From Uranotaenia lowii (lineage: Eukaryota; Arthropoda; Insecta; Diptera; Culicidae), in the NCBI RefSeq assembly GCF_029784155.1, contig NC_073692.1:326697920-326761919 (forward strand): a DNA stretch of 64,000 nt. The letters run 5' to 3'. The notes under the pieces were generated by a model. It saw only the letters and a program-made list of their open reading frames with translations. It was not told the DNA's origin and ran no database searches. Shown piece after piece: positions 1 through 10,699 of this stretch; position 1 is the first letter of the stretch; every line of letters starts with the position of its first letter. A program made the translations under genes and the position numbers.

Positions 1-3000
1 GTACACAATTTTATGAGATGAATGTATATCAAGATTCTAAAGACAATGTGAAAACCTATTTTTATATCATTTGTAATTAGAAATTCTTGTCCCATTTCTG
101 TGTGGGTAAAAAAAAACAGTTTGATTGTATGTAGTCGGTACACCAATGAAAATAATGGAAGTGTTCACTTATCTTTGTTCCGTATTTCGATGTCTTTTCA
201 ATCCTGTAAGCCATCATCAGGAAGGACAAGTTTGGTCCAATTGTTCAGCTGCTACAATTTTCGAGCAATTCCGGAAAACAGTGATCAGGTTCTGAGAATA
301 CTCCGGCTAAATTTGGCGTTCCATCCGAATACAGTTTGCAGAGTTTTCTAAATTTTCACTTCCTTGAATTTTGTTGTCAAAAAAAAAACACACCCGTCAC
401 TCTATTTTAAAAACTATTCATTTGATCGAAAAACTTCCTATGGAGAAAATGAAGGTGTTAATATGAAATTTAATATAAAAATATAAAAAAAAATATCTAT
501 GATTTCAAGAAATACTCTTACTTTTTCATAAAATCTCTTTTTTAACTTTGCACACTTTTTTCAGTCATGTATTGATCTATCATTTTTACCACAGAAGCAA
601 AACCTTTGCAAAATCATGATATTTTAGACAAACTCATCTGGAAAAAGCAATAGGAATCTTGTTGGAACCTTTTCATGAGTAGGTATCACGAATAATTTGA
701 TCTCTTAAATCCGGTTTTAACATGAATTTCTTTGTCCATCAGAACACATCTTTACCATTGCGTAAAAATCGGTTGCGTGGATTGCGATCTAAGAAAGTTA
801 TCACAATTAGTTATTTACTTGGTTTCTACTAGCCAGGCAACACTTTTTGCCTGCCGGAAATGGATTTATTGCATTATTTAAGGGGTTCCTAGAGTGGCTC
901 CTTATACTTTTTAACCATTTGGTCCAAAAAAGAATCAGAAAAAATAAACAGTTTATGAGTTTTCAAGTCGACAATGAAGAATTTTCGAGGCGCAAAATGC
1001 GCAAAAGGCGCAAATTTGTGCAAAATTATTTCTACCATGTCTTTTTGCATCGTGAATATCTCAAACACATGTTAACTTAAAAATCTGACAAAAATAGACA
1101 AGAAAGTCCTTTTCATAACCAACACAACGCTGCTAAAGTTTTGCATATCCGTTCTCTAGTAATGTAGCTATCACCGAAATGAAGTGCCCGGATACTAAAT
1201 GATCATAGCTTTAGCACGGCTTTCGAATTATCAGACACCCCTTTCTGCCTTCCTGCTTGTAACATCTAACTTTTTTAAATTTACAATTTACAACTTTTAC
1301 GAACATCAAGTGAATATTACAAACCTTGTTTATGGTTTACATAAACAAATGAAAAAAAAATAACACAGGTTGAAATAACTTTATTTACCTCTAAGAAGTT
1401 TATGTAAAAAGTTGTTATATTTCTGAATTTTTCAATAATCCACGTAAGGAGATCTACAGTCCAATGATAACAACATTAAAATGAACTATCAACTAGTTCA
1501 TGATTTACCCAGATCAAAGTATGCACAGAAGACAACAATGGAAATGCAGGAAACATCTGTCTCAGAATCTGTAAACGACAATCAACAAATGAAATGTAGA
1601 CATTAGCGCCAATACCGGGCCAGGTAAATCAGTCGGAATGATTCCCAGTAAAACACGCAACGTTTTGTTGATTTTCTATTCAACATCATCAACATCATGC
1701 ATCAACAGAACAAACCTTACGCTATGGGAAAGCACGGCGATGATATTTTTACCTATGAGTACGCCTACACAAAAAATATAAACATTCCAGCGAAAAACAA
1801 CCGGTTGTAGATCGATTAAGTGGCATTGAATGAAGGCCTATTAATTTCAAGAATGATATAAAATCGAAAAAATGTCAATTCGGGCTCGCTACTGAGGTTG
1901 GGAACAAAGCTTCCACTACATAGATTTGTAAATACAGCTTCAGTAGAGTCGTTAACTTTACAATGTTTACATTGGTGGGAATGAATTTGGTAACGTGCTT
2001 TTTTTAACGTGCTTAACTTATAATGGATTAGTTGGAGATAAAGTATGGTCCATGGAGATTTTTTTCATTTAAAATTTTCAGTTCTAGAACAGTCATTGAG
2101 GTAATGATATTGTAGTAGAAAATTACTGGAAGGCACTTAAAAAATGTTTTATTAAACTTGTTCGAAAATTAGCTGGCCTCCGGCGGGATTTTATTCTCTA
2201 AGCATCCCAAATTGCTGTAGGATGAAACCGGGAAATCTGGTTAGCTTACTCTACTTACGCCCAAGGCGTTTCATTTTACGTTACTAATTTTAAATGATTG
2301 GATCCCATTTACTCAAAAACGTTTGCCCAGAATGCCTCCCCAGAACCTAGATTATTTCCTTTTTATTTCATGTGAGTTGTAATTTAATTGTTTCAAAAAG
2401 TTCTGTTTCAATGAAACACTTGTCTGATAATTGAAAGTTTTAACAAAACATGTTATAATGTATGTTTTTAACTTTTTTTAAACTCTATTTTTGTGTAAAC
2501 ACATAATTATTTTTTTAAATTCTTTCTTGGCAAAAAAATGTCTGGGGAATGGTTTGTGTGAGGACGGAAGTTTTCGGGGAAATGGCGTAAAACTATTTTT
2601 AACTCCTTCAACTTAAAGAATTCAAGACTTAAAATTCAAAAATTCATCTTCACTTTAATTTAACTTAAATTCTCTGTGATATAAATTCTTCACATCGACA
2701 AGGTGGTTTGTTGAAATATGAATGATTGATGATTGTTCTACGGATAAATCAAGCATAAGAGCACCTTGAGCACCTATCTTAGGTCTAATTTATTCAAGAA
2801 TTGAACCAACGAAACTAGATCCAATCCAGTGAAAAACTGGCAACCCCACTCGTGTTCTATTAACTGTCAAATGGTTTAGAACTGTGTCAAATCGGAACCT
2901 AACCGGTTGCTTGAGTCGAAATTTGGGTCTAAACCGGCTGTTTGGACTACGGATACAGGTGTTCTAAGTTTTTTTTTTTTTGAATGAAGCAATTGGCGTT

Positions 3001-3149
3001 GAGGACCAAATATATGAAAAAAAAAATCAAAATAAGAATAGTTCAAGATTTGTTTTTCTACAAACATCTATATTATTTCTTAAAATACTTGCCAACAAAA
3101 AGTTTTCGGTTGAAAATCTGCCAGCTACCAGCTGAAGAGTTCGTTTTGT
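1..3149. other. AT-rich DNA, no gene recognised
   Basis: Only short open frames occur here and none shows a recognisable domain. The sequence is AT-rich with many A and T runs. I see no tRNA, no long repeat and no convincing splice-linked exon chain. Confidence 0.5.
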
Positions 3150-3580
3150 TGTCCTCTACGTATTTTTTCAAAATAACACCCCGCTAGCTGTACCAATATT
3201 TTGCGCACAAGTTGACCACCGTATTTTGTATATTTTTACGGCGGGCAACTTTTTTTACCTTGCAGAAATGAATCCAGGCCTGTTTATAAGCCAGCTAGAT
3301 GAACTAGTTAAAAAAAATTGTCACTTCCCCAATCAAAACTTTTTAAATGCGCTTGATGAAATCTCTTATAATCCCTTCATTCGTTAAATCATCTTGACTT
3401 CATGAATAGTGAGAACTAGAATGTACAAGTTCACTTTTAGATTCCCTAGGACTCTTTAATCGATTGATCATATGAACTTCAGTCGAATTGTTGATTTCCA
3501 GCTGTTTTTGAGTCTCCCCCTATACTTTATTATAGAATGACCCTGATCTTGACTTTCCTGAATTTTTCGCGATTCTGCCC
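3150..3580 (-). repeat. Dispersed repeat family R1, copy 1
   Basis: Read on the minus strand this matches 24885-25285 over roughly 400 bp with many differences. Shared landmarks are GCGCAAAATATTGG next to GCTAGC, a run CAAAATACGG, GGGGAAGTGACAA, and TCGCGAAAAAT near the far end. A weaker third copy lies around 34020-34235. No open frame survives, so the class is unknown. Confidence 0.6.
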
Positions 3581-3624
3581 TAAAAAATAATTCGATGGCC
3601 TTCTGTTTGGACGATATCTCAAAA

Positions 3625-3800
3625 ATTACTTGTCAGAACGTCAAAAAAAAAATTTGTACATGTATACAAAAAAACAAATTTCATTATTTTCATTCATGCA
3701 TGCAGAAATTATTAACAAAACAAAGTGTTGCATTTTTTTTTCGAATACACTTCTTATACTAATTTCGCACCTTTTTTTATATTTTTGTTCCTCAATTCCA
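3625..3800 (+). repeat. Dispersed repeat family R2, copy 1
   Basis: This resembles 25620-25800 in the same orientation. Shared anchors are CAGAACGTCA, AAATTTG(T/C)ACAT and ACAAAACAAAGTGTTGCA. The two copies are diverged and carry indels. No coding capacity or terminal repeats were identified. Confidence 0.5.
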
Positions 3801-4390
3801 ATTGCTTCATCCAAAATTGTGAATTTATGCTTGATTCATGCGTTGAACAATTTTATACAAATTGATGATGAATTTTTTTACGGTTTTCAATCATTCATAT
3901 TTTTACACGCAAAACACATAGTGATACTGTTCTTGTTTCGCTCACTGTAGCCATCGACAGTCAACAGAATGAGCAAATTATTCAAAGCTTTGAATTTTAA
4001 ATTATAAAACCAGCGCTTCAAAAAATATAAGCGTTTAACACATTTGTATTTTAAAAATCTCCTTTTAGAAATCCATTTGGATTTTTAAATTCATCTTTAA
4101 ATAAGAAACAAAAAGTTGCAACTTTAATGCTCAATTTAAATCGGCTATGTTAGCTAAACAAACATGCATATTCTTTTCTTTTTAAATGTTTACGACAGAT
4201 GACGATACGATTCATCAATATTATTTCTTTTCAGTATCCCTAGACTTTAACATTCAACCCTTCCTTTGAAAATGAGGAAAATAAAATTTGATTCAAATGA
4301 AATATCATTAAATAACAATTATGACACTATAAACTGTGAATTTGAGCTGTCTCACTGAAACTGATTATTGAATTCTGATGTTAAATAAGG

Positions 4391-4763
4391 GTAAATTTGA
4401 GCTTTTATGTTTGTATGGGAAAATTGAATATTTTGTACTGAAAAATAGACATCATTTCTGTTTCTTCTGTGGAGCCGGGCGTGCTAATGGTTATCGTGCT
4501 AATTTATAAATTATCTACAGGAAATTTTACGCTGAAAAACTTTGTCCAAGACCGTAACTTCGTATCTTATAATGAAAAATAGTTACTAACTGTATGAAAG
4601 GGATATGTCTATTCGCACAGAAAAACAATAAATTCAATTGACATCACTGCTAGTGCCTCGCGAGGTCGCGATTAGTCCTTAGCAGGCTTGGTTCCACATT
4701 CCATGTCTTTTTTCAATACAAAATATTCAATTTTCCCATACAAACTTAAAAATTCAAATTTAC
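4391..4763. repeat. Inverted-repeat element with arms of about 65 bp
   Basis: The left arm at 4391-4452 and the right arm at 4700-4763 are reverse complements with few mismatches. Both contain TTTGTATGGGAAAATTGAAT. The 250-bp middle has no open frame. The structure resembles a small foldback or MITE-type element. No clear target duplication could be fixed. Confidence 0.6.
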
Positions 4764-6165
4764 TTATGTAAACGTTCTGCAAAAAATCATAGATGATTCT
4801 TTTTAGAACCCAGGGTTTGAGAAATACAAAAATGACGCCAAATCGACTCAGTCTAATGTACCAGCTTATCTTAAAATAAAAAAAAAAATGAGTTAAAACA
4901 CGGTTAAGTCAATTCTATTCTCTAGGTTTTTTTTTTATCTTCAGTCTATTTCTAATTGGTTTACGCTGTATGAAATAAAAATCAGAAGCTTAACTAAATT
5001 TTTTTTCTATTCTGAACTAAAGAAAAATTCAGCTTGATTAACAAAATATAATTAAAACAATTATAACTGATCTTTTTTCGTCTTGATAAGAATTCAATAC
5101 GTGAAACATTCAGTTTTGTACATATATGGATTTAAAACAAATAAGCAATTCTTTCTATCAGTACAAATTATGAAACAACAGGTGGAAATATTTATCTATA
5201 CATTGAAAATCCATTTGTGTTTCGTTTAATGAAAATAATGAGAAATTGTCAAGTAACCACCATTGATTCCTAAGAATTTTACAAAGAGCAGTGAAGAAAT
5301 TATATAGATAGGTGAAACAGTCAAATCAATACATTTGTCAAAAGTGTTTCCAGATCATATCTCTGAATCCAGTGTCCCAAACAAAAAATTTATTGCTAGA
5401 ATGCTTTCATCCTTTCTCTTCTTTTCTCATCTATCTATAGACTACTAGGACGTGGTCGGCGCCGTTATCGATGTATAAAAAGAGAGTTTTATGTATTGAA
5501 ATTGTTGCTAGTCACAAGCATATTTTTTTTGAGCTCTGCATAGAATCGACGGCCTCGGTCAATCGTGGAGAAGCAACCATTGGCCAACTAGAATTTTTTT
5601 TCTACTGAGCTACACCAGCGATCCTGGAATTCAAAATGCTATAACTTTCTGTTCTTGGAACTGTTCCACTTATCCCTCATTGCAATATTCAACTCTATTA
5701 GAAGTGTCCATTTTTATCAATCAAGTTTCTAATCAAACATTTTAATCTAAAAAAAGCATTTAGGATTTGACGATTTAAGGTTGATGTGAATAGTTAATCA
5801 AGCTAAGCTAAGCTTAGCTAGCTAAGATTCTCGATGACTTGTTTTATAAATTTTGAATCCGATCATTTTTTTAAATAGGTATCCCTTATTCTTTTGTTGT
5901 TTTTTTTTTTAATTTATTAATACTGAATTAATTGCATTTCAATCCTTATGTTATTTTTGTTTGTATTTCATTTTAGTGAAATGATCCTTCTGTCCATAAT
6001 TAAAATTAAGGTTTCATTCGATAATTCAATTTTGATTATAATTCCCTTTTTCGAGTTTTTGAATAAAGCTTGCTTCATTTATTATTGTAACTTTTACTCA
6101 CATTGTGGCGCTCTTGGTGGACGGATTTAGAAGATCTTGGCGCCCACGTGTTGGGAATTTTGTCA
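4764..6165. other. AT-rich DNA, no gene recognised
   Basis: No coding region can be supported. A stretch near 5527-5632 has a weak tRNA-like A-box pattern on the minus strand but is not strong enough to call. A small GCTAAGCTTAGCTAGC palindromic cluster lies near 5803-5825. Confidence 0.45.
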
Positions 6166-6179
6166 GCTACACGTAAAGT

Positions 6180-6215
6180 GATACGTAAAGTGATACGGTC
6201 AAAATTTGGTCAAGA
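6180..6215. repeat. Probable terminal repeat of a Tc1/mariner-type element
   Basis: The motif AGTGATACGGTCAAAATTT lies about 100 bp beyond the stop codon of the transposase fragment on the minus strand, where a terminal inverted repeat is expected. GTAAAGTGATAC occurs twice in tandem just outside it. The partner repeat would lie in or past the assembly gap, so this cannot be confirmed. Confidence 0.45.
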
Positions 6216-6312
6216 GAAAACGCGTGTAAATCAGTGAAATCGTTTATTTAAAAAATCAAATTAAATTTCGTTTTCAAGTTTAATTAGTATAAAATTCAGG
6301 AAAAATATTCAG

Positions 6313-6568
6313 TTAGGCTTCCGCTTTTCCAAATCCGAATTGCCGGGCCTTACGCTTAACCCCTGCCATCAGATTTTGTACAGCCACCTTGTCCGCCTTC
6401 TTCGCCGCAGAAAGCCAGTTTGCCTTGAACTGCTGCTCGTCCTTAGCAGTTTTTTTGGTCTTCTGTAGGTTCCGCTTGACAATAGCCCAGTATTTCTCAA
6501 TTTGGCGGAGCTCTGGCGTGTTGGGAGGGTTCTTGTCCTTGGGAACCACCTGCACGTTGTTGGCGGCG
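6313..6568 (-). pseudogene. Tc1/mariner-type transposase, C-terminal fragment
   Basis: The minus-strand frame runs from the assembly gap at 6568 to a TAA stop at 6313-6315. It contains the pattern NPPNTPELRQIEKYW, typical of the last part of the DDE catalytic domain of Tc1/mariner-superfamily transposases. There the E of the QIE or PIE triplet is the third acidic catalytic residue. The tail is basic (VKRKARQF) as usual for the end of these proteins. The upstream two thirds is missing because of the 500-N gap, so intactness cannot be judged. There is no ATG in the visible part, which fits an internal piece. The exact clade (for example DD34E or DD37E) is not determinable because the second D is not visible. 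Confidence 0.75.
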
Positions 6569-7068
6569 NNNNNNNNNNNNNNNNNNNNNNNNNNNNNNNN
6601 NNNNNNNNNNNNNNNNNNNNNNNNNNNNNNNNNNNNNNNNNNNNNNNNNNNNNNNNNNNNNNNNNNNNNNNNNNNNNNNNNNNNNNNNNNNNNNNNNNNN
6701 NNNNNNNNNNNNNNNNNNNNNNNNNNNNNNNNNNNNNNNNNNNNNNNNNNNNNNNNNNNNNNNNNNNNNNNNNNNNNNNNNNNNNNNNNNNNNNNNNNNN
6801 NNNNNNNNNNNNNNNNNNNNNNNNNNNNNNNNNNNNNNNNNNNNNNNNNNNNNNNNNNNNNNNNNNNNNNNNNNNNNNNNNNNNNNNNNNNNNNNNNNNN
6901 NNNNNNNNNNNNNNNNNNNNNNNNNNNNNNNNNNNNNNNNNNNNNNNNNNNNNNNNNNNNNNNNNNNNNNNNNNNNNNNNNNNNNNNNNNNNNNNNNNNN
7001 NNNNNNNNNNNNNNNNNNNNNNNNNNNNNNNNNNNNNNNNNNNNNNNNNNNNNNNNNNNNNNNNNNNN
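6569..7068. other. Assembly gap of 500 N
   Basis: There are exactly 500 undetermined bases, the fixed size used for scaffold joins. The true length is unknown. It cuts through the mariner-type element. Confidence 0.99.
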
Positions 7069-7601
7069 TGATGTCTCATGGATGTGGATGTCTCATGAGA
7101 TTGTCAGTCATTTAAAGCTTTGAAAAGAAAAGAAGAAGCCATCAACGTATATTTTTCTCCCACTAGTTGGCCCTTCTCAATACTCATATTGTAAAGATAT
7201 TCATACCACTTCCGGTGATTTGAAGTATTTCAAAGATTTTTATATAATTATTTATTTAACTCAAAATTATCATTAGATCACTTATCAAAAATTCGTCAAC
7301 CAGGGAGTTATAGAAATGAGCCTTTATGAAATATGAAAAAAAACTTGAAACCAACTGCTTAGTTCATGTTTTATTGGAGTTTTAAAAAAGCATTTGGAAT
7401 TCTCTCTCTAAACAGTTTAATCAGTATACCAAGTGAAAATTTTATACGTTAGCGTTTTCAGAACTTCCTGAGTAGAAATGGTTGAATCAAGAATTTAAGC
7501 ATTTTAAATGATCATAATAAAACAGTTATAAAACTAGCTTCATATAAAATGGTTTAATGAAACATTCAAACGCTAGTTGGCTTATTCTGTGTTACTTGGG
7601 A
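7069..7601. other. AT-rich DNA, no gene recognised
   Basis: There is no open frame or repeat of note between the gap and the first satellite units. Confidence 0.5.
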
Positions 7602-9826
7602 TGTTTGAGTACCATGTCTGAGTAGCGAGTTTGAGAAGAAAATTGAAGAACCGATTTTGAGTAGCAAGCTTGAATAGTGAGCTCGAGAAGCAAGTTTAAG
7701 AAGGGATTTGAGAAGCGGGTTTCACAAGCGAGTTAGCGTGACAAGTTTAAAAAGTAATTTTGAGATGCGAGGTGAGTAGCGAGTTTGAGATGCGGGTTTG
7801 AAATACGAGTTTCAGGAGCGATTTGAACGGCCGACTTGGGTAGCGAATTTGAGTAGCGAGTTTGAGTAGCGAGTTTGAGTAGCGAGTTTGAGTAGCAAGT
7901 TTTAGTAGCGAGTTTGAGTAGCGAGTTTGAGTAGCAAATTTGAGTTGCGAGTTTGAGAAACGAGTTTCAGTTGCAAGTTTGAGTAGCGAGTTTGAGTAGC
8001 GAATTTGAGAAGCGAGTTAGAGTAGCGAGTTTGAGTAGCGCATTTGAGTAGCGAGTTTGAGTAGCGAGTTTGAGTAGCGAATTTGAAGAGCAAATTTGAG
8101 TTGCGAGTTTGAGTAGCGAGTTTGAGTAGCGAGTTTGAGTAGCGAGTTTGAGTAGCGAGTTTGAGTCGCGAGTTTGAGTAGCGAGTTTGAGTAGCGAGTT
8201 TGAGTAGCGAGTTTGAGTAGCGAGTTTGAGTAGCGAGTATGAGTAGCGAGTTTGAGTAGCGAGTTTGAGAAGCGAGTTTGAGTAGCGAATTTGAGAAGCA
8301 AGTTTGAGTAGCGAGTTTGAGTAGCGAGTTTGAGTAGCGAGTTTGAGTAGCGAGTTTGAGTAGCGAGTTTGAGAAGCGAGTTTGAGTAGCGAATTTGAGA
8401 AGCAAGTTTGAGTAGCGAGTTTGAGTAGCGAGTTTGAGTCGCGAGTTTGAGTAGCGAGTTTGAGTAGCGAGTTTGAGTAGCGAGTTTGAGTAGCGAGTTT
8501 GAGTAGCGAGTTTGAGTAGCGAGTTTGAGTAGCGAGTTTGAGAAGCGAGTTTGAGTAGCGAATTTGAGAAGCAAGTTTGAGTAGCGAGTTTGAGTAGCGA
8601 GTTTGAGTAGCGAGTTTGAGTAGCGAGTTTGAGTAGCGAGTTTGAGTAGCGAGTTTGAGTAGCGAGTTTGAGTAGCGAGTTTGAGTAGCGAGTTTGAGTA
8701 GCGAGTTTGAGTAGCGAGTTTGAGTAGCGAGTTTGAGTTGCAAGTTTGAGTAACAAGTTTGAGTAGCAAGTTTGAGTAGCGAGTTTGAGTAGCGAGTTTG
8801 AGTAGCGAGTTTGAGTAGCAAGTTTGAGTAGCGAGTTTGAGTAGCGAGTTTGAGTAGCGAGTTTGAGTAGCGAGTTTGAGTAGCGAGTTTGAGTAGCGAG
8901 TTTGAGTTGCAAGTTTGAGTAACAAGTTTGAGTAGCAAGTTTGAGTAGCGAGTTTGAGTAGCGAGTTTGAGTAGCGAGTTTGAGTAGCAAGTTTAAGTAG
9001 CGAGTTTGAGAGGCGAGTTTGAGTAGCGAGTTTGAGTAGTAGGTTTGAGTAGCGAGTTTGAGTAGCGAGTTTGAGTAGCGAGTTTGAGTAGCGAGTTTGA
9101 GTAGCGAGTTTGAGTAGCGAGTTTGAGTAGCGAGTTTGAGTAGAAAGTTTGAGTAGCGAGTTTGAATAGCGAGTTTGAGTAGCGAGTTTGAGTAGCGCAT
9201 TTGAGTAGCGAGTTGGAGTAGCGAATTTGAGTAGCAAATTTGAGTAGCGAGTTTGAGTAGCGAGTTTGAGTAGCGAGTTTGAGTAGCAAGTATTAGTAGC
9301 GAGTTTGAGTATCGAGTTTGAGTAGCGAGTTTGAGAAGCGAGTTTGAGTTGCGAGTTTGAGTAGCGAGTTTGAGTAGCGAGTTTGAGAAGCAAGTTTGAG
9401 TAGCGAGTTTGAGTAGCGAGTTTGAGTAGCGAGTTTGAGTAGCGAGTTTGAGTAGAAAGTTTGAGTAGCGAGTTTGAATAGCGAGTTTGAGTAGCGAGTT
9501 TGAGTAGCAAGTTTGAGTAGCGAGTTTGAGTAGCGAGTTTGAGTAGCGAGTTTGAAAAGCGAGTTTTGAGTAGCGAGTTTGAGTAGCGAGTTTGAGTAGC
9601 GAGTTTGAGTAGCAAGTTTGAGTTGCGAGTTTGAGTAGCGAGTTTGAGTAGCGAGTTTGAGTAGCGAGTTTGAGTAGAAAGTTTGAGTTGCGAGTTTTTA
9701 GTAGCGAGTTTGAGTAGCGAGTTTGAGTAGCAAGTTTGAGTAGCGAGTTTGAGTAGCGAGTTCGAGTAGCGAGTTTGAGTAGCGAGTTTGAGTAGCAGGT
9801 TTGAGTAGCGAGTTTGAGTAGCGAGT
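7602..9826. repeat. 13-bp satellite array, left part
   Basis: The tandem unit is GAGTTTGAGTAGC (13 bp), degenerate at the left edge and homogeneous inside. Because 13 is not a multiple of 3 and the unit lacks stops on the minus strand, all minus frames stay open and read as a 13-residue repeat such as LLKLATQTRYSNS. That is a by-product of the repeat, not a gene. Variant units recur at multiples of 13. The GAATTTGAGAAGC variant starts at 8287, 8391 and 8560 (104 and 169 bp apart), and TTGCAAGTTTGAGTAAC recurs 169 bp apart at 8738 and 8907. This indicates higher-order duplication by unequal exchange. The array is cut by the Ty3/Gypsy element and continues at 15754. Confidence 0.97.
9823..9826. 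repeat. Target site duplication GAGT, left copy
   Basis: GAGT stands directly before the 5' LTR and again at 15754-15757 directly after the 3' LTR. Removing the element and one copy rejoins the 13-bp satellite in perfect phase. Confidence 0.88.
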
Positions 9827-10059
9827 TGTGACGGACCACCCTAGTGAAGTTAATGAAGAGGTGGACAATGGAACTACGAAGGAGAGGCAGTTATTACTCA
9901 GACGGGTAAGTGATCGGTCGAAGTTTGTAATTGTTATTACGCGAAATTCGAAGTAAATTTCGAGCGGACGGTGTACCTTTAGAGGTTTATTTTGAGGAGA
10001 GTTGTTTTAATCTGACGTGGGTGGCATTTAAGTGACCGGGTACAACTCGGGCGGTCACA
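9827..10059 (+). repeat. 5' LTR of the Ty3/Gypsy element
   Basis: This is a 233-bp direct repeat, identical by eye to 15521-15753. It begins TGTGAC and ends GTCACA, a 6-bp terminal inverted repeat containing the standard TG...CA ends. It should hold promoter and polyadenylation signals, but no clear TATA box or AATAAA is visible. Confidence 0.97.
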
Positions 10060-10061
10060 AC

Positions 10062-10079
10062 TGGGGGCTCAACCGGGAT
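10062..10079 (+). promoter_or_regulatory. Primer binding site, tRNA-Pro-like
   Basis: Two bases after the LTR lies TGGGGGCTCAACCGGGAT. The 18-nt site complementary to the 3' end of animal tRNA-Pro, well known from murine gammaretroviruses, is TGGGGGCTCGTCCGGGAT. Sixteen of 18 positions agree, with the mismatch at two adjacent bases. The leading TGG pairs with the tRNA CCA end. A different tRNA with a better fit is possible. Confidence 0.7.
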
Positions 10080-10699
10080 CCCCGCATATTTTTTCGGGGA
10101 TCTACAAAAGTAGTACGCAGGAACGGCAGCAGTATTCGGAGAAGATCGTGAAGAAGAGGATTAAAGCGTCCGTTCGGTGAAATCGCAAAACGGCGCGAAA
10201 CCACAAGGGTATTGAGTTCAGTTGGGTAGCCATCGTTTAGGAGATCTTGAGAACGAAGTTCTCTGAGTGATCGTGCCACAAGATTGGTAGTTGGTAGCCG
10301 GTTGAAAGTGAAGGTGCTATCGGGGTTTAAGAGAGTTTGGGAGTTGTCAGTGTTCGTAACGAAGAATCACTCTGGATCTTGAGAACGAAGTTCTCAGAGT
10401 ATTCGCGCCGATAGAGTGGTAGTTGGTAGCCGGTTGAAAGTGAATGTGCCATCGGGTTTCTAAGAGAGTTTCGGAGTTGTTAGTAGTGGTATCGAATCTG
10501 GTGAAGCCGCTCTCAGGAAATCGTAGTGCACCAACGCGCTCTGTAGTAGTGAGGTGCCGGTGGGAAGGGTGATTTTTCAGTAGTGGTGGATGCTCGAAGA
10601 TTATTGGCAGTATTGGTGCCAGAGGGTTCTGTTTCGACAAGTGGTTGTCTATCGTGGGTGATTTGTTTACGTTTGAAGACGTTGGTGGAGGTCAATGAC
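10080..10699 (+). other. Leader of the Ty3/Gypsy element with internal tandem duplication
   Basis: This is 620 bp between the primer site and the first in-frame ATG. Segments starting at 10243 and 10375 (132 bp apart) are about 110-bp direct repeats. Both begin GATCTTGAGAACGAAGTTCTC and contain GGTAGTTGGTAGCCGGTTGA. Each copy carries the short hairpin GAGAAC-GAA-GTTCTC. Leaders of LTR elements usually hold dimerisation and packaging signals; that role here is inference. Confidence 0.7.

Noticed and set aside
3255..3275. Pyrimidine tract followed by CAG as a 3' splice site
   Set aside because: It lies in a dispersed repeat and no open exon follows.
5527..5632. tRNA-derived SINE on the minus strand (GGTGTAGCTCAGTAG as A box)
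   Set aside because: The B box is weak (GTCGATTCTATG), and no ends, tail or TSD were found.
7602..9826. CRISPR-like array
   Set aside because: There are no spacers between units, and the context is a eukaryotic genome.
7902..9839. A 645-codon frame with 13-residue repeats
   Set aside because: Translation of the 13-bp satellite; its first codon is GTG in the LTR, not a gene start.
10583..10699. Upstream extension of Gag-Pol by 39 codons
   Set aside because: The extension begins with GTG and has no ATG; in a eukaryotic element the ATG at 10700 is the better start.
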